Positions 8,338 to 16,837 of a DNA stretch of 64,000 nt are shown here, piece after piece (position 1 is the first letter of the stretch; each line of letters begins with the position of its first letter). The translations under genes were made by a program, and so were the position numbers. Origin of the DNA: Desulfovibrio desulfuricans DSM 642 (GTDB lineage: Bacteria > Desulfobacterota > Desulfovibrionia > Desulfovibrionales > Desulfovibrionaceae); assembly GCF_000420465.1 (NCBI RefSeq), contig NZ_ATUZ01000001.1, forward strand, positions 1-64,000, given 5' to 3'. Below the pieces are notes generated by a model that had not been told where the DNA came from, ran no database searches, and saw nothing but the letters and a program-made list of their open reading frames with translations.

Positions 8338-8919
8338 TTAGTTATCGCCCGCTTCCACCTCATGCCCCGGCAAAAGAATGCTTGGGCTTTCAGTCTGACC
8401 CTGCCCCTTGGGACACTGGGCCTGAAGATGGCAAATCTCGCAGCCGCCCTTGAAGGGATAGTGCGTCACAACGGCATAACGGCGCGTAAGGGTGCCGAAC
8501 GCCTCGCGGTATTCAATGCCCAACGAGGCCAGCGCCTCGCGCAGCGTTTCTGTGGGGCGCGGCGAAGGCGCACAACCGGCGTCTTCCACCTGGGGCAGGG
8601 CTTCCTGCACGGCGGCCATGCACATAAACTGGGCAAGGTTGTTGATCATAAAGCCGTCAGAGGCAGATTTGCCCCAGGCTTCATCCACAAAATTTTCCAC
8701 TTCTTCCGGCAGCCAGACAGCCAGATACGAAATTTTGCCAGCCGCGATCTCACAGACGTTCAGTTGCGGCAGCCATTCGCCCCACAGGCCCACAAGACGT
8801 TCAAGAATCGCACCGCCAAGGCGCGTTTCCTTGCTCATGGACATGAAGGCTTCCAGATCAAAGTAGGGCTGCATTTCATGCCGCCGGATTTCATACGGTT
8901 TGCTGCTTGCCTCGCTCAC
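8338..8919 (-). CDS. Conserved protein of unknown function with C-terminal Cys cluster
   Basis: A 193-residue soluble protein I do not recognise. GTG at 8919 is chosen as the start because AAGGAG lies 5 bp upstream, whereas the in-frame ATG at 8940 has no comparable site. The body is mostly helical (FMSMSKETRLGGAILERLVGLW). The C-terminus carries KGGCEICHLQAQCPKG with Cys160, Cys163 and Cys169, which could bind a metal or contribute to a cluster. There is no signal peptide or membrane segment. It is the only gene on its strand here, convergent with the DUF5334-like gene and divergent from the 9302 gene. Confidence 0.6.
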   Translation of the reverse strand: MSEASSKPYEIRRHEMQPYFDLEAFMSMSKETRLGGAILERLVGLWGEWLPQLNVCEIAAGKISYLAVWLPEEVENFVDEAWGKSASDGFMINNLAQFMCMAAVQEALPQVEDAGCAPSPRPTETLREALASLGIEYREAFGTLTRRYAVVTHYPFKGGCEICHLQAQCPKGQGQTESPSILLPGHEVEAGDN

Positions 8920-9301
8920 TTGTTCTCCTTGGATGCTCATTGCCTGATTAGCCCGCGCGCTGCCGCGCCTGGCCGTGCTTATGAGCCGCAGCAGATATTC
9001 TATCCATGCAAGGCACATCGTCAAGAGCATGTTTGCCGCAGCAAGGCTGTTGCATGGGCCGCAGAGCGGGGCTGGCGCTGCTTTTTGCGGTCATTTGATT
9101 CTTTCGCTCCAAATTTTTTGCAGCGGGCCGACCGGGCATGATCCATACAAAACAATTCCGCCCCCAGCGCGGACAGCATGTTGCCTTTACTTGGCAGGGC
9201 CTCTTTTTTATCATATGCAATTGCCGCACAGCTGATGTCGTTGCTAACGGAGCCTCAGCCTGCGGCCAGGCCCCTGATACCACACACCACAAGGATGCCG
9301 C
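8920..9301. other. Divergent intergenic region
   Basis: A 382-bp gap between the Cys-cluster gene (minus) and the 9302 gene (plus). Promoters for both should lie here, but I could not identify a convincing -35/-10 pair. A T-rich run is at 9203-9209 and AAGGA precedes the 9302 start. No gene or RNA is recognised. Confidence 0.4.
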
Positions 9302-9676
9302 ATGAACAAGCCCAGTGACCACCCCGCAAAGATCCGCTATAAATATCAGATGGATGAAAACGCAAGACTGCAAACAGCCCACGGCGTTTGGGGCGGCATA
9401 AACCCGCAGGGCGAGATCGAAATGAATTTTTATCACGAAAGCGATGCCCTGCCCGCTTTCTCTGAGCAGCTGGTGGCCCCCGACGGCTCCATCGGCCACG
9501 AAATAACCCCCGGCGAGATGGACGCGCGCGAAGTGAACCGCTGCATCCACAGCCGTGTGCTGCTCAACTACCACACGGCCCGCGCCGTGCTTGACTGGCT
9601 TGAAGACCGCGTGGCCGCGCTTGAAGAAGAAGGCGCGCATGGCATGTACGATGCGGACCTGGACATTGAGCAGTAA
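9302..9676 (+). CDS. Conserved hypothetical protein upstream of miaB
   Basis: A 124-residue soluble acidic protein. The segment around residues 27-45 (HGVWGGINPQGEIEMNFYHE) and NYHTARAVLDWLEDRVAALEEE near the C-terminus look strongly conserved in type. It has no signal peptide, membrane helix or known catalytic motif. AAGGA lies 7-8 bp before the ATG. The gene ends 9 bp before miaB, so the two are probably co-transcribed. I cannot assign a function. Confidence 0.62.
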   Translation: MNKPSDHPAKIRYKYQMDENARLQTAHGVWGGINPQGEIEMNFYHESDALPAFSEQLVAPDGSIGHEITPGEMDAREVNRCIHSRVLLNYHTARAVLDWLEDRVAALEEEGAHGMYDADLDIEQ

Positions 9677-9685
9677 TTCAAGATC

Positions 9686-11041
9686 ATGATTGAAAAGACC
9701 TACCATATCATCACTTTTGGCTGTCAGATGAACGTGCACGACTCCCACTGGCTGGGACGTGCGCTCGGCGCGCGCGGTTTTTTTGAAGCGCCGCTTGAAG
9801 ACGCCCAGGTGGTGGTGGTCAATACATGTTCCGTGCGTGAAAAACCGGAACAAAAGGTCATGAGCACGCTTGGCCGCATCCGTCAGGTTTCTGGCGGCAA
9901 CCCCGCCGTGCTGGTGTGCGTGGCCGGATGCGTGGCCCAGCAGCTTGGCGAAAGTATCTTTGAAAAAGAAAGCCAGGTGCGCCTTGTGGCGGGCAGCGAC
10001 GGCATAGGCAATGCCCCGCAGGCCATTGAGCGCCTGCTGGAAAATCCCGCCCAGCGCCTCTCCCTGCTTGATTTTACAAGCCAGTATGTGGAGCGCGAGG
10101 GTACAACCGAACCCGGCGTGGTCAGCGGCTCTGTGGCCTATGCCAATATAATGCAGGGCTGCGACAATTTTTGCGCCTACTGCATTGTGCCCTTTACCCG
10201 TGGCCGCCAGAAATCGCGCAGCAGTACGGCCATTCTTGATGAATGCAAGGCGCTGATCGACAACGGCGCGAGAGAAATCACCCTGCTTGGGCAGAACGTC
10301 AACGCCTTCGGGCAGGATAAAAGCGGCGACGGCACAAGCTTTGCCGCTCTGCTGCGCAAGGTTGCCGCCCTGCCGGGCCTTGAGCGCCTGCGCTACGTTA
10401 CCCCGCACCCCAAGGATATGGGGCCGGAAGATATAGCTGCCTTTGCGGAACTGCCCCAGCTCTGCTCCCGCCTGCACCTGCCCATGCAGGCAGGCTCGGA
10501 CGCTGTGCTGGCCCGCATGAAACGCCGCTACGACAGCGCGGCCTTTCTTGATCTGGTGGAGCGCCTGCGCGCCGCCCGGCCCGATCTGGCCCTCTCCACT
10601 GATCTTATTGTGGGCTTTCCCGGTGAAAGCGAGCAGGATTTTCAGGACACGCTGCAGATGATGCGCGCCAGCAACTTCATGTCCAGCTTCTCCTTTTGTT
10701 ACTCCGACAGGCCGGGAACGCGGGCTTCGCTGTTCCCCGACAAAATCCCCGCCGATGTGGCCCAAGACAGGCTGTTGCGCCTCCAGGCCCTTCAGGATGA
10801 ACTTGGCGCGCGCTGGTTGCAGCAGCGGGTGGGGAGCGAAACCACCCTGCTGCTCGAAAACCGCAGCCCCAAGGAAGGCCAGGGGCCGGAGCCAAGCTGG
10901 CAAGGCCGCGACCCCTACGGCGCGCCCGTGCATGTGGAACTGCCGCCGCTAGTGGATCACACGGGCCGCATGGTGCGGGTGAGCATTACAGAGGCCAAGA
11001 AACACAGCCTCATGGCCCAACGATTGGGGGAACCATGGTAG
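9686..11041 (+). CDS. miaB: tRNA-2-methylthio-N6-dimethylallyladenosine synthase MiaB
   Basis: A 451-residue radical-SAM methylthiotransferase that adds the 2-methylthio group to i6A37 of tRNA. The N-terminal UPF0004 domain supplies the auxiliary cluster cysteines (ITFGCQMN, NTCSVREK and CVAGCVAQ). The radical-SAM motif is GCDNFCAYCIVPFTRGR, and the C-terminal TRAM domain starts near residue 385. The length is typical. The last codons overlap the ATG of the next gene (11035), implying coupling with the bifunctional nuclease. MiaB needs MiaA-modified tRNA; miaA is not in the window. Confidence 0.96.
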   Translation: MIEKTYHIITFGCQMNVHDSHWLGRALGARGFFEAPLEDAQVVVVNTCSVREKPEQKVMSTLGRIRQVSGGNPAVLVCVAGCVAQQLGESIFEKESQVRLVAGSDGIGNAPQAIERLLENPAQRLSLLDFTSQYVEREGTTEPGVVSGSVAYANIMQGCDNFCAYCIVPFTRGRQKSRSSTAILDECKALIDNGAREITLLGQNVNAFGQDKSGDGTSFAALLRKVAALPGLERLRYVTPHPKDMGPEDIAAFAELPQLCSRLHLPMQAGSDAVLARMKRRYDSAAFLDLVERLRAARPDLALSTDLIVGFPGESEQDFQDTLQMMRASNFMSSFSFCYSDRPGTRASLFPDKIPADVAQDRLLRLQALQDELGARWLQQRVGSETTLLLENRSPKEGQGPEPSWQGRDPYGAPVHVELPPLVDHTGRMVRVSITEAKKHSLMAQRLGEPW

Positions 11042-11649
11042 AAATGCGCGTTTTCGGCCTCACCATCGACCCGCAGAGCAAAACACCCATCGTGGTGCTG
11101 CGCGAAGCCAGCGGCGATGCCGTGCTGCCCGTCTGGGTGGGAGCCATGGAGGCCATGGCCATTTCTTTGGTGCTCAACAACGAAAGCCTGCCCCGCCCAC
11201 TTACGCACGACCTGTTTCTCATGACGCTCAAGGCCTTTAAGGCCGAGCTGCGGCGCGTGGAGATCAACGACCTGCGCGAGGGCACCTTCTACGCGGTGCT
11301 TGTGCTTTCCGGCCCGGAAGGCAGAACCCGTGTGGACTGCCGCCCCTCGGACGCCATTGCCCTTGCCATGCGCGCAGGGGCACCCATCCTTGTGGAAGAG
11401 GAAGTACTGCGCCTTTCTGCCGAAGAACAGCAACGGGCAGAACAAAGCACTGCCGTGGAAGTTACCACGCCGATTCCTGATGCCGCCACCGACATGGTGC
11501 GCCGCGTCGGTGCCCAAAAAGAGGCGGATATGCTGGGCGGCGCTCTGCTGCGCCACGGCGAGCTGCCCCCCTCCCTCTCTGCGGATGAAGAAACCCGATA
11601 CCGCGAGATGCTGCGTTCTCTTGACCCGGTTTCACGCCGCAAGATGTAA
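11035..11649 (+). CDS. Bifunctional nuclease (BFN) family protein
   Basis: A 204-residue protein with an N-terminal BFN/DUF151 domain (residues 1-135): MRVFGLTIDPQSKTPIVVLRE, VLPVWVGAMEAMAI, and the characteristic DCRPSDAIALAMRAGAPI. Family members have been reported as DNase/RNase-like, but the biological role in bacteria is unclear. The C-terminal 65 residues are polar and end RYREMLRSLDPVSRRKM. The start overlaps the miaB stop by seven bases, so translation is probably coupled. No signal peptide. Confidence 0.85.
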   Translation: MVEMRVFGLTIDPQSKTPIVVLREASGDAVLPVWVGAMEAMAISLVLNNESLPRPLTHDLFLMTLKAFKAELRRVEINDLREGTFYAVLVLSGPEGRTRVDCRPSDAIALAMRAGAPILVEEEVLRLSAEEQQRAEQSTAVEVTTPIPDAATDMVRRVGAQKEADMLGGALLRHGELPPSLSADEETRYREMLRSLDPVSRRKM

Positions 11650-11985
11650 CCAGCCGCAACACTTCTCTTTATCTTTACCACATCCGCGTTGCATGGTTGT
11701 ACGCGTGGGGTGGAGAACCTCCTGTTTTTCCCATTTTTCGCACAGGCAGCGCATTTCAGAGGCAATACGGCAGTCCATGCGGGCATGCCGGGACGGGTGA
11801 GGCCAGGCCTGCACTCGGCAGATTCAGTTTTTTTCCAGAACTCTATAAATATTCTAAATAAAAAACGTCTCACCAACTGGCTAAAATCATGGGTAAAATT
11901 TTTCAGCCCGCGCCAATAGCCGATTTCCGCTCCCTAAAGATATAGCGTCTTGCTCCGATTATTAGCAGCAATGGGGAAGCGAACC
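11650..11985. other. Intergenic region before the zinc-ribbon gene
   Basis: A 336-bp gap. It is relatively AT-rich from 11820 to 11900 (TATAAATATTCTAAATAAAAAA), where a promoter may lie, but no clear -35/-10 pair with correct spacing is seen. The short open frames in this stretch show no domain and look accidental. Confidence 0.4.
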
Positions 11986-12384
11986 ATGCTGCACTATCGA
12001 CTATTCAAAGAAATCAACGACCTTTTTGCCTCCGGGCATGTCGAACAGGCCCGCCGCCTGCTCATGGAAGTGCAATCGCGCAGCATAGCCCTGCACGATG
12101 AGCTCAACCTGTTGCAGACCCGCCTGAAGACCCTTGAAGAAGTCGTTGAGCTTGCCAGCAACCTGTTCCGCCGCAACGGACTTTACTGGCTCAAGGCAAA
12201 GGATATAAATCTTGGGCCGTTCTGCCCGCGCTGCTATGAAAACGAGGGTGGGCTTATCCGCCTTGAACGGGCAGATGGCACGCTGCACTGCCCCTACTGT
12301 CACGCAATTCTCTCCTGCCCGCCGGAATTCTGCGGCAGCGAGGATGCGCAGCCACGTGCGCGCATTATACCCTTTGCCAATTAG
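11986..12384 (+). CDS. Small zinc-ribbon protein with helical N-terminus
   Basis: A 132-residue cytosolic protein. Residues 1-60 form a predicted long helix or coiled coil (EQARRLLMEVQSRSIALHDE, then NLLQTRLKTLEEVVELASNL). Residues 80-105 hold a treble-clef-like CPRC...CPYC pair (Cys80/83 and Cys102/105) typical of a zinc ribbon. The ATG at 11986 is preferred because GGGGAAG lies upstream; two earlier in-frame ATG/TTG codons exist. The function is unknown; a DNA, RNA or protein adaptor role is only inferred. An intrinsic terminator follows 25 bp after the stop. Confidence 0.68.
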   Translation: MLHYRLFKEINDLFASGHVEQARRLLMEVQSRSIALHDELNLLQTRLKTLEEVVELASNLFRRNGLYWLKAKDINLGPFCPRCYENEGGLIRLERADGTLHCPYCHAILSCPPEFCGSEDAQPRARIIPFAN

Positions 12385-12409
12385 GCTGGTTCTGACAGAT
12401 CAGACACAT

Positions 12410-12449
12410 AAACACCTTGCCGCCACAACCAGCGACAAGGTGTTTTTTA
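12410..12449 (+). terminator. Rho-independent terminator after the zinc-ribbon gene
   Basis: Stem AAACACCTTG (12410-12419) with CAAGGTGTTT (12436-12445), then a T-run. It separates the zinc-ribbon gene from the receiver/TPR gene. Confidence 0.8.
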
Positions 12450-12613
12450 TGGAGGCACAAGCCGTTACGCCCATTCGCGACAAGCATTCATCAAATTTCA
12501 CGGCCCTGTTTTCTTGCGCAAGCCCGCTCCAGCGGGTATAGTGCATTTACGGAATCCACTGCCTGCCCTTCCTGCCGGCAGCTTTTCAACTGGTTATTCC
12601 GACAAGGACAAGC

Positions 12614-14185
12614 ATGACCCGCCCACGGCAGATCCATGTTCTTCTTCTCAGCGAAAGCGAATCAATGGCCGCTCTGGACAGACGCGCATTGCGCGAAGTC
12701 GGGGTTGACCGCATTGAAGGTCTGACCTCCGGCGTGGCGGCAGCCCGCATGCTGGCTGGCCTTGACGAATTTCCCCCTTCTTTCAAGCCCGATGTGGTCA
12801 TCTGCTCGCAACGCCTTTCTGATATGGACGGCGAACAGTTTTGCGCCATCCTGCGTCTGCACCCCCTGCTGCTCGACACGCCCATTCTGCTGATTCTGCC
12901 CCACGACAGCGAGGTGGAGCAGCTCCGCACTCTCGGCTGCGGTGCAAGCGCCCTCATATCAAGGCCCTACTCCTTCAGCCAGCTCAAGGCCCATCTTGAT
13001 TTTCTGGCCAACTCGCGTTCTTCGCTTGATGATCTGGAAAAAGCCGCCCACCTTGCCGACACCAGAGCCTTTGACGAAGCCGTGGCCACCTACGGCATCC
13101 TGCTCAAGCCCATTCGCCAGCCCGAAGATTATTTTCGCGTGGGCATGCAGTGCCTTGAACAACGCAAATGGAACAGCGCCATCAATGCCTTCCAGCGAGC
13201 CATGCGCGGCGCGCTTATTCAGGGCAAGGCGGAGCTGGGCATGGCTGCGGCGTGGAAGGGCAAGGGCGACATGGCCCGCTACCGCCACTATCTTTCCCTG
13301 GCGGCAGCCACATTTGTGCGCGCGCGGCAGTGGAACCGCGCCCGCGCGGTTTATGCCCGCATGCTTCAGGAAGATCCCTCGGCGCGAAGCCCGTTTTTGT
13401 CCGAGGCCTTGCAGCAGATACGCCAGGGCAACTTTGATTTTGCGGCAGGAATTTTGGCTCAGGGGTACGAAATCACCCCCAGAGAGCAGATCAGTGAGCG
13501 CATGGCGCAGATTTGCCTTGCAACGGATACCCCGGACGACATGCTGAAAAGCATGGAAGCCTGCCTTGAGCAGGCTCTGGGGGCGGATGCCGAAGCCTTG
13601 AGCGCAGAAATCCGCACCACGCTTGAAACCCTGACCCGCGAGGCAGAGGCCAAAAAGCTTGAAGACGCGGCAGAGCGCCAGTGGCGTGCAGGCCGTCAGG
13701 CCGCCAGGGAGCGTGGGGACGCAGAAGGTGCGCCCGCAGAATGGGCAAATGACCCTCTGATGCAGGTGGGTCAGGCTCAAATGGGCCATGTGCAGACAAA
13801 CCCGTCTCAGCCCGCAGGTACAGCACCTCAGGCTGGAGCACGGCAACGCGGGCAAGTTGGCATTGCCCTTGCCGACGAGGACGAACCGGACATGCCCTCC
13901 CAGCAGGGTTCTGCCGCCAGATCAGGCAATCTGCGCGCCGGGCAGGGCGCATCCTCGCCAGTCATCCCCTTGTGGGGCGAGCACGAGGGCGCAGCCCAGT
14001 CAACGCAGAACACCCGCGCCACACAAGACGCGCAGCCAGCCATTTCAGGCAATACCCCCATCCCGCAGTTGCTTGATCCGCTCGCGCGCGGCAAGAGTTC
14101 CGGGAGCCTGCTTGGCGGCAAGAGCAGCCTCACGGACATGATGTCCATAGTAAAATTTACCTGGAAGCAGGCCTTCCGCAAATAG
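12614..14185 (+). CDS. Degenerate receiver domain plus TPR-like protein
   Basis: A 523-residue cytosolic protein. Residues 7-130 have the length and pattern of a response-regulator receiver, but key residues are lost: the acidic pair is Ser13-Glu14, the phospho-acceptor Asp is replaced by Ser65 (VVICSQRLSDMDG) and the conserved Lys is Arg117 (ISRPYS). It is therefore unlikely to be phosphorylated. Residues 135-310 contain TPR-like helical repeats (QPEDYFRVGMQCLEQRKWNS, RARQWNRARAVYARMLQEDP). The region after about 350 is Gln/Ala/Gly-rich and probably disordered, ending in a short basic-aromatic tail (IVKFTWKQAFRK). Other Desulfovibrio receiver-TPR proteins have such a layout; the partner is unknown. 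Confidence 0.72.
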   Translation: MTRPRQIHVLLLSESESMAALDRRALREVGVDRIEGLTSGVAAARMLAGLDEFPPSFKPDVVICSQRLSDMDGEQFCAILRLHPLLLDTPILLILPHDSEVEQLRTLGCGASALISRPYSFSQLKAHLDFLANSRSSLDDLEKAAHLADTRAFDEAVATYGILLKPIRQPEDYFRVGMQCLEQRKWNSAINAFQRAMRGALIQGKAELGMAAAWKGKGDMARYRHYLSLAAATFVRARQWNRARAVYARMLQEDPSARSPFLSEALQQIRQGNFDFAAGILAQGYEITPREQISERMAQICLATDTPDDMLKSMEACLEQALGADAEALSAEIRTTLETLTREAEAKKLEDAAERQWRAGRQAARERGDAEGAPAEWANDPLMQVGQAQMGHVQTNPSQPAGTAPQAGARQRGQVGIALADEDEPDMPSQQGSAARSGNLRAGQGASSPVIPLWGEHEGAAQSTQNTRATQDAQPAISGNTPIPQLLDPLARGKSSGSLLGGKSSLTDMMSIVKFTWKQAFRK

Positions 14186-14231
14186 CAGCTAAAGGCCTGA
14201 CGGTATTTCTTCTCCAGCGTAGCCAGTATTG

Positions 14232-14272
14232 AAGAGGCGCAGGCGGTCTTTGCCCGCCTGCGCCTCTTTTTA
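14232..14272 (+). terminator. Strong rho-independent terminator
   Basis: A 15-bp perfect stem (14232-14246 with 14254-14268) followed by a T-run, 46 bp after the receiver/TPR stop codon. Confidence 0.88.
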
Positions 14273-14341
14273 CGCTCATACTGGTGCCCGGCCGCAGAAA
14301 AAGATGTTCTGACGCAGTCGGGATAACGCGATGATGCCGCT

Positions 14342-15748
14342 CTAACGCTTCACGCGCTGGAGCATGTCTTCGGTTGTAAGCGAGTGTAGATGCCGCACCC
14401 GCCAGAGGTAACATGCCGCCCCGAATCCCAGGGCCACGATGTAGGCAATCCAAAAGCCCGCCGCACCCATTGAGGGGACCAGAAGATTTGTACGCGCCAG
14501 GGCAAAACCCAGGGGCAGCCCGATAATCCAGTAGGCTGCAAAGCAGATGACAGAAATAATCCGCGTATCATTATGCCCGCGCAGAATGCCTATGCCCGTC
14601 ACCTGCAAGCCGTCCACGATCTGATAGGCGGCCTGGTAAAGCAGGAGCTGCATGGCCAGGGCGGCCACTGCCGCATCCTGGGTATAAATGGCCACAATAC
14701 TATGCCGGAACAGCACTGTAAGGGTAGCAATGAGCAGCGCAAAAACAACGCTCAGGGTCAGGGCCGTGCGGGCCACAATTTTAGCGCGCTCGGTTTGCTG
14801 CGCCCCAAGGTAGCGGCCAACGCGTATGGTGGCCGTCATGCTGATGGAAAGCGGCACCATGAACACCAGCGCCCCAAAGTTAAGGGCAATCTGATGCCCT
14901 GCCACCATGACCGTACCCAAAGGAGCAAGCAAAATAGCGCTGAGGGCAAAGAGCGAAACTTCAAAAAACAGGGCCAGCGCACCGGGAAAGCCAATGCGGA
15001 ACACGCGCAAGACCAGCGTACCGTCAAAGCGCGGCTCTTCTGCGCTGCCGCCACGGAACAGGGGCGCAAACAGCGGCCCCAGGCATTTATATTGCGGGTC
15101 GCGGCGCAGATAATACAGCATGCACAGGCCCATAAACCAGAAGCTGATGGCAGAGGCCACGCCGCAGCCCACGCCGCCAAGCTCCGGCAAACCGAACTTG
15201 CCGTAAATGAATACGTAGTTGCAGGGAACATTGAGCGCCAGCCCGAGCAAACCTATGACCATGGCAGGGCGAGTGCGGGAAAATCCCTCAAGAAAGCTGC
15301 GCAGGTTCACAAAAAGCAGAAAACCCGGCAAACCCCACATGATGGCGCGCAGGTACGCCCCTGCCATGTCTGCAAGCGCGGGCTCAAGCCCAAAAAGCTC
15401 CAGATGGAACGAGATGGCATAATAAAAGCCCACCAGCACAACGCTCATGACCAGGGTAAGCCACAGGCCCTGCCGCAGCAGGTGCGCCGCGCGGTCAGGC
15501 CGTCCGGAGCCAACAAATTGCGCGCTCAGGGGAGAGAGCGCCAGCAGGCAGCCAATGCCAAGCAAGGCCACAGGGGCCCATATGGAACCCGCAACGGCCA
15601 CAGCGGCCAGAGCCTGGGCGCTGTAAAGCCCGCTCATGGCTGTATCGGCAAAGGTCATGCCCGTTTGCGAAAGCTGGGCAATGAAGATGGGCAGCCCCAC
15701 CGCATAAAAACGGCGGGCCTCGGAAAGAGAGAATATTTTTTCAAACAT
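14342..15748 (-). CDS. MATE-family multidrug/cation efflux transporter
   Basis: A 468-residue inner-membrane protein with about twelve hydrophobic segments. The pattern of the two MatE halves is clear, for instance LPIFIAQLSQTGMTFADTAMSG at the start and SISMTATIRVGRYLGAQ in the middle. NorM-like members export cationic drugs in exchange for Na+ or H+. There is no adjacent regulator; it lies downstream of mqnD on the same strand with a 159-bp gap, so it may or may not share its transcript. Substrate not predictable. Confidence 0.9.
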   Translation of the reverse strand: MFEKIFSLSEARRFYAVGLPIFIAQLSQTGMTFADTAMSGLYSAQALAAVAVAGSIWAPVALLGIGCLLALSPLSAQFVGSGRPDRAAHLLRQGLWLTLVMSVVLVGFYYAISFHLELFGLEPALADMAGAYLRAIMWGLPGFLLFVNLRSFLEGFSRTRPAMVIGLLGLALNVPCNYVFIYGKFGLPELGGVGCGVASAISFWFMGLCMLYYLRRDPQYKCLGPLFAPLFRGGSAEEPRFDGTLVLRVFRIGFPGALALFFEVSLFALSAILLAPLGTVMVAGHQIALNFGALVFMVPLSISMTATIRVGRYLGAQQTERAKIVARTALTLSVVFALLIATLTVLFRHSIVAIYTQDAAVAALAMQLLLYQAAYQIVDGLQVTGIGILRGHNDTRIISVICFAAYWIIGLPLGFALARTNLLVPSMGAAGFWIAYIVALGFGAACYLWRVRHLHSLTTEDMLQRVKR

Positions 15749-15907
15749 AGGGTTCTCGCAGGTGATCCGTGGCGGGCGTCAGGGCCAGCGCCAGAGCAAG
15801 CCGGAAAAGTCCGAGGTAAAACGTGTTCCGTCCGCGCCGCAACGCGCGAAACATGGGAGGCAAAAGGGCTACGGGCCGGGTGCGCCCAAACATGCAAGCC
15901 GGATACG

Positions 15908-16753
15908 TTAGCGCAGAAAGAGTCCTTCCGGCGGCAAGGCCTTGCCCATGATATCCGCAGCGCGGCCCACAAGGGCCTCAATGGCCGCGCGCCCCGCCGG
16001 GCCGAGATCAAGGCTGAAATCCGTCACAAAGGTCTTGATGTGGGCGCTGGTGACGCTTTCTTCCATTTCCTGCGCATGTGAACGGATAAATTCGCGCGAA
16101 TCATCAGGGTGGGCGTTGGCGTAAGCCAGACTGGCAGTAATGGTATTCTGCACGCGCCGGGCAAGGGGTATGGACAGGTCGCGCCGCACGGCAATGGCCC
16201 CCAGCGGCAGCGGCAGAGAAAACTCCGCCTCCCACCACTGCCCCAGATCAAGCAGCTTTACAAGCCCCTGACGCGCATAGGTAAAGCGCCCCTCGTGGAT
16301 GATCAGGCCAAGATCAGCCTCGCCATTGCTCACGGCAGACATAACGTCGCTGAACAGCATCTCCTTGCGCGGCCCCTGGAAACCGCCGTGCAGGGTCAGC
16401 AGCAGGTTGGCCGTGGTCAGCAGGCCGGGCACCGCCACCGTGGCATTGCGCCAGTCTTCGGGCTTGAGGTTTTTACGCGCCACCACAAGGGGGCCGCAGC
16501 CCCAGCCAAGCGCCGCGCCCGAAGACATCAGGGCATAATCCTGCATGATTTCGGTGGTTGCGCCAAGCGACATCTTGGTGACGTCCAGCGCCTTTTGCCG
16601 GGCAAGATTGTTCAGTTCTTCCACATCTGCCATATGCGGGGTGATGGGCGCGGGAACAGGCACCAGCCCGTGCAGCATGGCATGAAAAATATAGGTATCG
16701 TTGGGGCAGGGCGAAAGACCGAATGACAGATTTGGCGGCGGCAAGGCAGACAT
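15908..16753 (-). CDS. mqnD: 1,4-dihydroxy-6-naphthoate synthase MqnD
   Basis: A 281-residue enzyme of the futalosine menaquinone pathway that turns cyclic dehypoxanthinyl futalosine into 1,4-dihydroxy-6-naphthoate. It has the periplasmic-binding-protein-like fold of the family: the N-terminus FGLSPCPNDTYIFHAM is the MqnD signature, and EADLGLIIHEGRFTY contains the conserved catalytic-site His. Start 16753 is chosen because GAGGA precedes it by 5 bp. It is divergent from mqnE, the two starts being 84 bp apart, so one short regulatory region serves both. Confidence 0.95.
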   Translation of the reverse strand: MSALPPPNLSFGLSPCPNDTYIFHAMLHGLVPVPAPITPHMADVEELNNLARQKALDVTKMSLGATTEIMQDYALMSSGAALGWGCGPLVVARKNLKPEDWRNATVAVPGLLTTANLLLTLHGGFQGPRKEMLFSDVMSAVSNGEADLGLIIHEGRFTYARQGLVKLLDLGQWWEAEFSLPLPLGAIAVRRDLSIPLARRVQNTITASLAYANAHPDDSREFIRSHAQEMEESVTSAHIKTFVTDFSLDLGPAGRAAIEALVGRAADIMGKALPPEGLFLR

Positions 16754-16837
16754 TTTTTCCTCACGTTGACAGTGTGCGGCGGCGGGGCTTAATCTGCGAG
16801 CGGCATTTTGCCCCCAATCCATGCACAGGATTCAGAT

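Noticed and set aside
8948..10933. 661-codon open frame on the minus strand over the 9302 gene and miaB
   Set aside because: It is antisense to miaB, which has all catalytic motifs, has no domain of its own, and arises from GC-rich codon bias.
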